This document shows positions 42,930-54,600 of a stretch of 64,000 nt of DNA, piece after piece. Below the pieces are notes generated by a model, which saw only the letters and a program-made list of their open reading frames with translations, had not been told where the DNA came from and did no database searches. A program made the position numbers and the translations under genes. Location: NCBI GenBank assembly GCA_002104945.1, contig MCFH01000016.1, positions 62,001-126,000 on the forward strand, in the 5' to 3' direction. Numbering within the stretch: position 1 is the first letter of the stretch; every line of letters starts with the position of its first letter. The DNA comes from Piromyces finnis. Its lineage: Eukaryota; Neocallimastigomycota; Neocallimastigomycetes; Neocallimastigales; Neocallimastigaceae.

Positions 42930-43735
42930 AATCGTACAGTTATGAAGAATTACTATTACTTGGATTATTCGTATTCGATGCGATTATGAAAACACGACCA
43001 GAATTGCTATTGCCAGTAATAGAGTTACTCCTGACTGCCCTCGTGTCTGTCCATGTTGTAGATATGATGAACAATCTTTTTATCATTGGATTTTAGAATG
43101 TCCTGCATTCTCTGAATACAGAACTTCTTTACTCAGTTTTCTTGACGATCTTTTTATCCTTTTCAAAATAAATATAAAAATTAATTCATCACTTACTTAC
43201 TCTCTGAAACGGAAGTAAGAAAAACAATTTATAACTATATTTTTACGTTCCTTCTTGGTGGAACTTTAGCTTATGATGAGCTACAAATCGATAAGGCGGA
43301 ACAAAGACATTTGAATGAACAGCTTTACAGTTCATCAGGGTCTCATGTTCCATAGGTAGAGGGTCTCGCGGCTTTTCTTACTAAAACAATCCCTATCATT
43401 AGTAGCTCAATGAAGCTACTTTTTGATAGGTTTAGTAAGACACCTAACGTAATCAAGAGCGCCGACGTCGTACCGATATGACAAAGGAACATTCCTAATA
43501 TTCCGTACACAGGGTTCAATGTTAGTATTTCTTCAAATGAAAATATTATGAGCTCATGGAAGAGTTTAGTGGACACCACACTATCATACCTGATGTTACT
43601 TCTCTTTTTTATTTTATTTAATTTATTAGGTAGGGACCAATCCCACACAGTACGAATTGCAGAGTTCATTGAACTTTTATGCAATTTTAATAATTATTTT
43701 TTTTTTTATTATATATTTATATTTTTATAAATACG
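42930..43735 (+). mobile_element. Decayed LINE C-terminal fragment of a second subfamily
   Basis: Reading frame around 43000-43180 gives RVTPDCPRVCPCCRY followed by EQSFYHWILECPAF. It aligns with the zinc-knuckle region CPNYCPCC...KHWLLDCPTF of the intact LINE but is clearly divergent. Downstream, FTFLLGG (near 43240) matches FKFLLGG, and KTIPIISSSMKLLFDRFSKT (near 43383) matches the LINE's KIMPFAIGQQWSMFKRF region. Stops and frameshifts separate the blocks. It is not an old copy of the same element but a related lineage. ORFs on the opposite strand here are shadows. Confidence 0.8.
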
Positions 43736-43899
43736 TATTATCACCTAATATTATGTAATATCTCAAATTAAATAAATAAATAAATAAATACAAAAAGTGT
43801 ATTTTCTTCTTAGTCTAAAAAAAAAAATGAAGGATTACTATTTTTTGAAAGTAAAAGAAAAAGTCTTCTAATCAAAATTATACCTTATATTTTTTCCCA

Positions 43900-44246
43900 A
43901 CAATGATAACTTGTTAAAAGATTTAAAACAACTAATCAAGCGACATTGTTGAAAAAACAATAAGACAAGCTAATATTTTCAATGGTAATCAAAATTTTAT
44001 CTCCCTACAACATTTAACCCTAAGTCTTTTATACCTATTTGAAGTTAACTACAATTATTATCCTTTAGTATAGCAATAGTTTTTACTTTAATAGAATTAT
44101 TACCAAACCACTATAGTCATTTTTATTGATTTATTCTTTATGATTAAACTACAATTATTATCCTTTAGTATAGTAGTAGTTTTACTTTAATAGAATTACC
44201 AAAACACTATAATCATTTTTATTGATTTGTTCTTGGTGTTTAAATA
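43900..44246 (+). mobile_element. Old relic of LINE 3' end
   Basis: Strongly decayed match to the last coding bases and 3' UTR of the LINE. Recognisable pieces are GAAAAAACAATAAGACAAGC (LINE GAAGAAACAGTAAGACAGGC), AATCAAAATTTT, and ACAATTATTATCCTTTAGTA corresponding to the 3' UTR hairpin. The end is duplicated in tandem. Confidence 0.65.
44047..44246. repeat. 100-bp tandem duplication of a LINE 3' UTR relic
   Basis: Two adjacent units beginning AACTACAATTATTATCCTTT at 44047 and 44147, period 100, with a few differences. The unit corresponds to the LINE 3' UTR around its hairpin. Confidence 0.8.
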
Positions 44247-44439
44247 AATTAATTATATTTTTTGTATTCTCTTTTTTTTTTATCTTTACTTTTAAAATAT
44301 ATAAAAATTTAAAAACATTAATATAATAAAAAAAACTAACTTTAATTAAATAGAAATATTTTTTATTATTATTTTATTAAAACAATGCTAATAAATAATA
44401 AATAGAATGTTGAAAAGATATTTTATTTCAAATTCTAAA

Positions 44440-45005
44440 GATAATAAATATGGAAACAATTGGTCAATATTATTATATTTTAATGATAATAAATTAAATT
44501 TAAAGAAACTAAAGATGTCACACACCCAGAATTTTCATATAATTTATATTGGCTTAAAAGCAAAATGTGGTTATTAAATCTTTAAATTAGTTAATTCAAT
44601 TTGTCTAAATCGCTGTTCGTTCAAGATGGTAATTAAAATTTTCGCTTAATTGTATAGTGAGGCATATAGTAATATTTGTAATAACAAGTATAATTATTTA
44701 GTCCGAAATTTTACTTATCTTGGTAAAAAATATTCTAATAATCCTATCAATAATGGCCTATTGTTATTAGTCAATAATAGTTAATAATGCTCAAAAAATT
44801 TAAAACAATAACCAAGAACATCAATAATTAAGAAGTAATATGGCCAGTGTTATCACTAATGATCGCAGCTTTGTTAAGAGATAAAATTCGATTTATACTT
44901 TTAATTATATTGAAAATCAACTATAATTATTAAATTATTATTATAGTATAATAGTAACCTTTTCCTATTTTTAATTAAAACTAATAAAACATATTTTTTA
45001 ATTAT
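44440..45005 (+). mobile_element. Old relic of LINE C-terminal coding region and 3' end
   Basis: Begins with a match to LINE YYDDNKFIETKDF (AATGATAATAAATTAAATTT...ACTAAAGATG). It continues through WLLKARSGY-like sequence (TTGGCTTAAAAGCAAAATG) and a remnant of the terminal block, ending with a degenerate hairpin region (TATTATAGTATAATAG near 44938-44953). Many stops and indels. Confidence 0.65.
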
Positions 45006-46697
45006 ATTTAATTATATTTCCCTTGATTATATATATTTATTATAATATAATAAAAAATTCAAAATATTTTCAGTTATTATATAACTATATCTTAAACTAA
45101 TGTACATTTATTAATTAGTAAATGAAGAATTTAGCAAATAGTTGTTAAAATTTTTGTACTACTTTATTATTAAAATAAAATGTTTCATTGATATAATATT
45201 AATATTAAAATAAAAAGTATATTTAATAATTTTTTTCTTTTTTATAAATTATAATGAAGAAAACAATTGAAATAAAATCATATATATTAGTAAAGTTAAA
45301 AAATAATTTTTATACTATAAAATATATTTTCCTTGCATAATAAAATAGTATGAGAAAGCTTCAATAATATCATTGATCAAAATAGGCACAATTAATATTG
45401 AATCGTAATATAATATAAAAATATATTTTTTGAGTCTTATTAAAAAATAATATAAATATCTTTCAAATTAAAAAATATATATATAAATATATCAAATAGT
45501 ATATTATTTGTTAATAGAATAAAATTAAAATCTCAAAAAATAAAATATATATACCTTTTTTTTTTATTTAAATTACTTGAAATAATAATGTGTTAAAATA
45601 ACTTGTGACTATTATTAATCATTTTTATTTCAAATATTATTAAATCTATATAAGTATATTTATTAATAGGATTATATGTAAATAAAATAAATAATTTTTG
45701 ATGTTATATTACATTATTAAAATTTTTTTAATAACTTAATTTAAAAAAAAAATAAAATATTTAAGTATGTATATATTTAAGTACTATACTTAACATTCGA
45801 TGAAATCAAAAATTGACATATAAACTTTAATCATTATTAATCTTGTTTTTAGTAGTATTAACTCTTTTTTTTATACCTTTAAATAGTTACTGTGGAAACT
45901 ATTAATGTTTGAATATATGCTTTATATATGTTTCTAGAAACTATTACAAAATAGGTACTATTACATTTTGTTCTAATTTTTTTTTTTTTTGTTACAAATT
46001 TATGTCTTCTCCTTTTTTTTATGTTATCTAACTTTTTATATGAATGACTTTATACAATGGTTAGGCAAAGTAATAATATCAATCAATTTTATCAACTCTT
46101 GCATTGCTTTATATTCCATCAACATTAAGTAGAAGTCATAGAATATTCTTGGAATTCATAATAAAGTATAATTTAATTATTTGTTAAGTTTGCCGTTATT
46201 GATTTACCTATTTTAATTTTAATATTTTTTTAATTGAAATTTTTTACTAAAACTTTGTTACATTATTTTCTTAATTTATTCATAATAATATGTGAGATGT
46301 TTATGTTATTAGCTTTTTATATATAACAACGCTCATTTGACTTATAATTTTCATCAATAGCACAATAGTATGACCCATATTATTTTGTCATCAATAACAT
46401 TTAAAATACATATTTAACATATAGTAATTACTATTTTATCTTTTTTTTTTTTTCAACCTTCATTAATATTTACTTAATTATATACATTTCATAAATTATT
46501 TATATGATTATATTAACTAAAAAAAAAAGACCAAAAAAATTAAAATTTTTTTATTCTATATAAATAATCCCATCTACATGTCATTATTATCATTAAATTA
46601 GATCTTATTTTTTTAACTCTTTAAGAAATCAAATATACAAACCTATTGATCATTTTTAAAATCACAAATTATAAATAATATAGAATTTTTTAATTTT

Positions 46698-46745
<48 letters not shown>

Positions 46746-47079
46746 AAGAAAAAAAGAAATGAATAAAATTTTTAATAATTATTTTTTTTTTAGACAAGAT
46801 ATTATACTTTTTTATATTTATTTATATATTCATGTTATACAAGTTTAATAAAAAATATGAATCCTTAATGCTTTCATTCGTTGAATTACTAGTTTTTGAC
46901 CTTGTGTATAAAGAATATTAAAAGACTAAATCGGTATATACAAAGAAATTTATTGTTTGTATATCTAAGGACTCTAATTGCATTATTGAAGTTTATTATT
47001 TTTCTAATTAATTTTCTCTAATTTCTTTAATATCTTTAATATTAAACTTATGTAATAAATATGATTTTTTAATCTAAGA
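45006..47079. other. AT-rich DNA without recognised genes
   Basis: Poly(A) tract of about 42 bases at 46702-46743, poly-T at 46442-46454, otherwise random A/T. Undetectable older element relics are possible given the neighbours. Confidence 0.5.
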
Positions 47080-47260
47080 GTAATGAGACAATGAAGGAAT
47101 GTTAAATAGATACCTATAAAAGAAGTTATCTTATAAATCTCTTATAAGACTATATAGGCTAATAAATGAGTTTATATCCAAATTATTATTGTTAAAACTT
47201 TTATAGTAAAAATCATTAGTAACATCTCCATAAATTCTATTTTTTGTGAAACTTAAAAAA
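47080..47260 (-). mobile_element. Possible old LINE relic
   Basis: On the minus strand a frame reads INSFISLYSLIRDL and, after a gap, FNIPSLSHYS. The intact LINE has VSFISLYSISKDLNIPSLSAK. The block is short and interrupted, so this is a tentative call. Confidence 0.4.
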
Positions 47261-47594
47261 AATAAACGAATAAATATAATAAATAAATAAATAAATAAAT
47301 AAAAAAAGCCATAACCTTAATAAAATCCATCAAAAGTTTTATTATAGTTTTGACGGCTGTATTTAATAACGGTTGTATTTAATAAATAAAAAATTTAACT
47401 ATGAATTAAAATAAAACACAAATTAATAAAAGAAAACAATATAACAAATAAAAAGGACAATAAGACTAATTCTATTCCTAAATACTTATATAAACCGGTT
47501 ATTGTATAAAAATTACAAATTACAACTGGCGTAACTTCAGGAAAAAAACTTAAAATATTGTTAATTAATCGACTTAAAATATCAAATTTTGTTT

Positions 47595-47605
47595 TGCACT
47601 TCTGC
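47595..47605. repeat. Target-site duplication, left end of the LINE cluster
   Basis: TGCACTTCTGC is identical to 56985-56995 at the other end of the cluster. The next three bases differ only by transitions (CGA here, TAA there), so the original duplication may have been 14 bp with two mutations. Confidence 0.75.
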
Positions 47606-47608
47606 CGA

Positions 47609-49334
47609 TTTTTTTTTTTTTTTTTTTTTTTACAGCATCAAATATTTTAAACTTTATTATTAATTTAATTAAAATTATAATACATGTAATATAAAAAATT
47701 AAAAATAAAAATAAAAAAAAAATATGTTTAAATAAACACAAATGAATAAAAATCGGGTATAATGTATTCTAGTAATTTTAATTAAAGTAAGAAAGCCACT
47801 ATTATACTAAAGTATAATAATTGTATTTGACTTCCAATGGGACACCGAGCCAAAGATCAAAATTTTATCATGGAACAAAATTATGATCTCCATTGGTTGC
47901 GCTGGCCCTCCTGGCCTGTCTTACTGTTTCTTCAGCATTGACGCTCTTGGATGTTGCTTCAAACCTTTTGAACATTGACCATTGCTGGCCAATAGCAAAA
48001 GGCATGATTTTGGTTAGAAGTTCCGCAGTTACCGTCAAGAATGTTGTTCCTTCATTAGTACCAGATTGAATCTGACGCTTACAAAGTTCTTTCCATTCCC
48101 TTGAATTGTAATTAATATTGTTAAAACTTCTTCCCCCAAGAAGGAATTTAAATATTTTACTGCACACACTAGAATAATCATACACATTAATATTCACCGG
48201 ATTATTAGAACTATTATTATTATTAACTAAATTACTATCTAAATTAGAATTATTATCTTCACTATTGCTATTATTACTAATATTATTATTTCTATTACTA
48301 CTGTTGTTATTATTACTATTGTTATTATTACTATTGTTATTATTATTACTACTATTGTTACTATTACTATTAATGTTATTGCTATCTCTACTGATATTAA
48401 CATTTTCATTATTATTGATAGTACTATTGGAATGACATTGACTGAAAAAATTTAATAGCTGGACTATGGAATCATAATGTTTAATACGGATATCTCTAAA
48501 TGTTGGACAATCTAATAACCAATGCTTAATACTTTGAACACCACTCTTGCAACATGGACAGTAGTTAGGACAAACTGGATCAACAAATTTGGCAGCTTTG
48601 GCAACTCTAGCATCCAACTTGTATCCGCTTCTTGCTTTCAATAGCCAGTAGAAGCCATCGGTAAACTCTGGGTACTCATAACATAATTTAATAAAATCTT
48701 TAGTTTCAATAAATTTATTATCATCATAATATTGCGCTTTGATTGAATTCCCTTTGAGATCTTTCCGATAAAAGTTTTTAACTGCTTTAACATCTCCATG
48801 TTTCTTTAGTTTTTTATCAAGTGTCCTGCTTGATTTGCACCACGTGTATTTTCTAAATTTAGGAATGTAATTGACAAGGTGTGAGATAATACAATTTGAG
48901 TTTTTCCATTTGTTAAAATATCTAACCTGAGCTAACGCACATTTGGCTAACAATGAAGGAATATTCAAATCTTTTGAAATAGAGTATAAAGATATAAACG
49001 ATACAGCTTTATGAACTCCGGCAACCCATCATATTCCTTTATTAACATGCTTCTGAGCAATCTTAGACTTGGCTTTGTTGGATCCAAGTAAAGGTGCAAA
49101 GTATGAAACTCTGCTAATCACTTGTAAGTTAAGTACTAGCTTTTTGAAAGGAATAGGAATATCATTGTTGAACATTTCTGGATACCAAATTCGATTTCAT
49201 TATACAAAGCCCATTCATTAACATTTTTTAGCATCTTTTTTAAGCATCCTCTTGATGGAGCACAAATAACTATATCATTTGCAAAAAGTCCACCACAGCA
49301 TCGAATGCCACCTAAACTGACTCCGAAATCTTTG

Positions 49335-49336
<2 letters not shown>
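47609..49336 (-). mobile_element. LINE copy C, 5'-truncated and inactivated
   Basis: Starts inside RT (CKDFGVSLGG) directly after the poly(A) of copy B and ends in its own poly(A) (poly-T from 47609). Damage: the RT catalytic FADD reads FAND (near 49277), and about 170 bp are missing after KCSTM. A CGA to TGA stop lies at 49029-49031 in GIRWVAG. Downstream, 366 codons remain open (47868-48968), containing the zinc knuckle and Asn/Ser tract. They are not preceded by their own promoter or start. Hairpin TATTATACTAAAGTATAATA at 47800-47819. Confidence 0.9.
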
Positions 49337-49388
<52 letters not shown>

Positions 49389-51360
49389 GGCATCAAATAT
49401 TTTAAACTTTATTATTAATTTAATTAAAATTATAATACATGTAATAAAAAATTAAAAATAAATAAAAATAAAAAAAATATGTTTAAATAAACACAAATGA
49501 ATAAAAATTGGGTATAATGTATTCTAGTAATTTTAATTAAAGTAAGAAAGCCACTATTATACTGAAGTATAATAATTGTATTTGACATCCAATGGGACAC
49601 CGAGCCAAAGATCAAAATTTTATCATGGAACAAAATTATGATCTCCATTGGTTGCGCTGGCCCTCCTGGCCTGTCTTACTGTTTCTTCAGCATTGACGCT
49701 CTTGGATGTTGCTTCAAACCTTTTGAACATTGACCATTGCTGGCCAATAGCAAAAGGCATGATTTTGGTTAGAAGTTCCGCGGTTACCGTCAAGAATGGT
49801 GTTCCTTCGTTAGTACCAGATTGAATCTGACGCTTACAAAGTTCTTTCCATTCCCTTGAATTGTAATTGATATTGTTAAAACTTCTTCCCCCAAGAAGGA
49901 ATTTAAATATTTTACTGCACACACTAGAATAATCATACACATTAATATTCACCGGATTATTAGAACTATTACTATCATTAACTAAATTACTATCTAAATT
50001 AGAATTATTATCTTCACTATTGCTATCATTACTAATATTATTATTTCTATTATTGTTATTATTACTATTGTTACTATTACTATTGTTACTATTACTATTG
50101 TTATTACTACTATTGTTACTATTACTATTAATGTTATTACTATCTCTACTGATATTATCAATTTCATTATTATTGATAGGGCTATTGGAATTACGTTGAC
50201 TGAAAAAATTTAATAGCTGGACTATGGAATCATAATGTTTAATACGGATATCTCTAAATGTTAGACAATCTAATAACCAATGTTTAATACTTTGATCTCC
50301 ACACTTGCAACATGGACAGTAGTTAGGACAAACTGGATCAACAAATTTGGCAGCTTTGGCAACTCTAGCATCCAACTTGTATCCGCTTCTTGCTTTCAAT
50401 AGCCAGTAGAAGCCATCGGTAAACTCTGGGTACTCATAACATAATTTAATAAAATCTTTAGTTTCAATAAATTTATTATCATCATAATATTGCGCTTTGA
50501 TTGAATTCCCTTTGAGATCTTTCCAATAAAAGTTTTTAATTGCTTTAATATCTCCATGCTTCTTTAGTTTTTTATCAAGTGTCCTACTTGATTTGCACCA
50601 CGTGTATTTTCTAAATTTAGGAATGTAATTGACAAGGTGTGAGATAATACAATTTGAGTTTTTCCATTTGTTAAAACATCTAACCTGAGCTAACGCACAT
50701 TTGGCTGACAATGGAGGAATATTCAAATCTTTTGAAATAGAGTATAAAGATATAAACGATACAGCTTTATGAACTCCGGCAACCCATCGTATTCCTTTGT
50801 TGACATGCTTCTGAGCAATCCTAGACCTAGCTTTGTTGGATCCAAGTAATGGTGCAAAGTATGAAACTCTGCTAATCACTTGTGAGTTAAGTACTAGCTT
50901 TTTGAAGGGAATAGGAATATTAGGATTTCTTAAGAATTTACTGACTGAGAAAAGTCCTTTCAAAACCTTGTTATTAAGAGCTTTAATTACTGGTTTAAGG
51001 GACAAATTCTTATCAAATGGAACACCAAGATAAGTATAACAATCAGTAGTTGGAATGGGTTGTCCTGCTAAGTAAAATGTTGGATCTCTCTTGTTCTGAT
51101 TTTCTATTGATTCAGGACGAATCACCATCGTTGAACACTTCTGGATACCAAATTCCATTTCATTATACAATGCCCATTCATTAACTCTTCTAAGCATCTT
51201 TTTTAAGCATCCTCTTGTTGGAGCACAAATAACTATATCATCTGCAAAAAGTCCACCACAGCATCGAGTGTCACCTAAACTGACTCCAAGATCTTTGCAC
51301 TCTTTATATATATCATTAATGAAGAAATTAAAGAGAATAGGAAAAGTGGGCAACCTTGAC

Positions 51361-51365
<5 letters not shown>
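49337..51365 (-). mobile_element. LINE copy B, main 3' part
   Basis: Resumes at AGTCCGTCAAGGTT (51352-51365), exactly the sequence where the fragment at 56925-56984 stops. Copy B is therefore one 5'-truncated element split by the full-length copy A. It encodes RT from the RQGCPL motif onward, the zinc knuckle, the Asn/Ser tract and the C-terminal block to a stop at 49623. It has a one-base deletion just after the split (CCACTTTTCC for CCACTTTCGCC) and ends in poly(A) (poly-T 49337-49385). The apparent 593-aa ORF starting MMPLKKKK is an artefact: its start lies in copy A's 3' UTR and its lysines are the poly(A) tail. Confidence 0.92.
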
Positions 51366-51396
<31 letters not shown>

Positions 51397-51563
51397 GGCA
51401 TCAAATATTTTAAACTTTATTATTAATTTAATTAAAATTATAATACATGTAATATAAAAATTAAAATAAAATAAAAATAAAAAAAATATGTTTAAATAAA
51501 CACAAATGAATAAAAATTGGGTATAATGTATTCTAGTAATTTTAATTAAAGTAAGAAAGCCAC

Positions 51564-51583
51564 TATTATACTAAAGTATAATA
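51564..51583 (-). repeat. LINE 3' UTR hairpin, copy A
   Basis: TATTATACTTTAGTATAATA on the minus strand: perfect 8-bp stem, 4-base loop TTTA, about 50 bases after the stop codon. Equivalent hairpins are at 49555-49574 (copy B), 47800-47819 (C) and 34548-34567 (D). Loop base 3 varies (T or C), the stem does not. Confidence 0.8.
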
Positions 51584-51631
51584 ATTGTATTTGACTTCCA
51601 ATGGGACACCGAGCCAAAGATCAAAATTTTA

Positions 51632-54600
51632 TCATGGAACAAAATTATGATCTCCATTGGTTGCGCTGGCCCTCCTGGCCTGTCTTACTGTTTCTTCAGC
51701 ATTGACGCTCTTGGATGTTGCTTCAAACCTTTTGAACATTGACCATTGCTGGCCAATAGCAAAAGGCATGATTTTGGTTAGAAGTTCCGCGGTTACCGTC
51801 AAGAATGGTGTTCCTTCGTTAGTACCAGATTGAATCTGACGCTTACAAAGTTCTTTCCATTCCCTTGAATTGTAATTGATATTGTTAAAACTTCTTCCCC
51901 CAAGAAGGAATTTAAATATTTTACTGCACACACTAGAATAATCATACACATTAATATTCACCGGATTATTAGAACTATTACTATCATTAACTAAATTACT
52001 ATCTAAATTAGAATTATTATCTTCACTATTGCTATCATTACTAATATTATTATTTCTATTACTACTATTGTTATTATTACTATTTCTATTATTACTATTA
52101 CTACTATTGTTATTATTACTATTGTTATTATTACTATTAATATTATTACTATCTCTACTGATATTATCAATTTCATTATTATTGATAGGACTATTGGAAT
52201 TACGTTGACTGAAAAAATTTAATAGCTGGACTATGGAATCATAATGTTTAATACGGATATCTCTAAATGTTGGACAATCTAATAACCAATGTTTAATACT
52301 TTGATCTCCACACTTGCAACATGGACAGTAGTTAGGACAAACTGGATCAACAAATTTGGCAGCTTTGGCAACTCTAGCATCCAACTTGTATCCGCTTCTT
52401 GCTTTCAATAGCCAGTAGAAGCCATAGGCAAACTCTGGGTATTCATAACATAATTTAATAAAATCTTTAGTTTCAATAAATTTATTATCATCATAATATT
52501 GCGCTTTGATTGAATTCCCTTTGAGATCTTTCCAATAAAAGTTTTTAACTGCTTTAACATCTCCATGTTTCTTTAGTTTTTTATCAAGTGTCCTACTTGA
52601 TTTGCACCACGTGTATTTTCTAAATTTAGGAATGTAATTGACAAGGTGTGAGATAATACAATTTGAGTTTTTCCATTTGTTAAAACATCTAACCTGAGCT
52701 AACGCACATTTGGCTGACAATGGAGGAATATTCAAATCTTTTGAAATAGAGTATAAAGATATAAACGATACAGCTTTATGAACTCCGGCAACCCATCGTA
52801 TTCCTTTGTTAACATGCTTCTGAGCAATCCTAGACCTAGCTTTGTTGGATCCAAGTAATGGTGCAAAGTATGAAACTCTGCTAATCACTTGAGAGTTAAG
52901 TACTAGTTTTTTGAAAGGAATAGGAATATTAGGATTTCTTAAGAATTTACTGACTGAGAAAAGCCCTTTCAAAACCTTGTTATTAAGAGCTTTAATTACT
53001 GGTTTAAGGGACAGATTCTTATCAAATGGAACACCAAGATAAGTGTAGCAGTCAGTAGTTGGAATGGGTTGTCCTGCTAAGTAAAATGTTGGATCTCTCT
53101 TGTTCTGATTTTCTATTGATTCAGGACGAATCACCATCGTTGAACATTTCTGGATACCAAATTCCATTTCATTATACAAGGCCCATTCATTAACTCTTCT
53201 AAGCATCTTTTTTAAGCATCCTCTTGTTGGAGCACAAATAACTATATCATCTGCAAAAAGTCCACCACAGCATCGAGTGTCACCTAAACTGACTCCGAGA
53301 TCTTCACACTCTTTAAATATATCATTAATAAAGAGATTAAAAAGAATAGGCGAAAGTGGGCAACCTTGACGGACTCCTTTCTTCACATCAAAAGATTTCG
53401 AGAATTGTCCATCTAATTTGACATTAGCCTTAGATGTTAAATATAAATTTTTGATAAATTGTAAACTCTTACCTCGGATTCCTAAACAATCTAATTTATG
53501 GAGAATATTACCGATTGGGACTGAATCGTATGCTTTCCTGAGATCTAAAAAGGCCAAATATGTCTCTTTATTATCTAATTGACGTCTACGGCATATTTCT
53601 TGGATTGAAATGAAAAGACTGATACTTTCTTCCTTTTTTCGAAAACCAAATTGTTCAGGTCTAATGAAATTATTCTTTAGACCATATTCTGAAATTCTAG
53701 TGGTGACAATTTTGGAAATCAACTTAATACCATTATTGATAAGTGATATACCTCGATAGTTATCACAATCTGTCAAATCTCCCTTCTTAGGAATAGAAAC
53801 AATACTGGATTCATTCCATGAGTTGGGGAAGTCTCCATCCCAAATACGGTTGAATAATTTAAGAATAAAATTTAAACCATGAGCGTCATTATCTGAAGTG
53901 GTATTACCAGAAGAATTATTATCTGTAGCATTATTAGAATCATTACTTGATGGAATTAATGCTTTGTAAAATTCAATTGGAATACCATCCGGACCTGATG
54001 CTTTATAATTCGGAGTAGAGAGGATAGCTGACTTGACTTCATCAATACTAATATCTTGGTTGATATCCCACTCATCAAGCATAGGAAGTGAAAAACGTTT
54101 ATTCGTTGGTTCTTCATACCAATGCTCTAAATCAAGACTTACACCACTTGGATCTGATGCAAGGTTTTCGAAATGATCATGCCACACTTCTAGTTGTTCT
54201 TCCGTAGCAACAACTAATTCTCCATTTTTATTTTTAATTGGTTGAGCAATAAAGAAAGAATCTTTTCCAATTTTTGCAGTTTTCTTGATCCATTTCCAGG
54301 CCTTCTTAGGATTATGACTCTTCATATACTCACATCCTGTTTTAATCCAATGAAGATATTCTTGCTTCCTAAATTCATTACATCTTTTGTGGATGTAATC
54401 AATGAGCTTACGGTAGATTTTAATTCGTTTAATAAATTCATCTATATCATAAATTCTTTCTTTTTTAAATCTCTTATACAACTTCATTTTGATTTTTTGG
54501 AGATTAAAAATTTGTTGTGAAATATGAAATGAAGACTTTATAACATTATTTGCTGAAGTAATACTGAGCTCGTCTGCAATTGAAAAAGCAGTTGAAGTAA

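Noticed and set aside
43343-43684. 113-aa minus-strand ORF
   Set aside because: Antisense of a decayed LINE fragment whose plus-strand frames match LINE protein.
49623-51404. A 593-aa LINE ORF with its own Met start (MMPLKKKK)
   Set aside because: The Met lies in the 3' UTR of LINE copy A and the lysines are its poly(A) tail; it is an accidental fusion with copy B.
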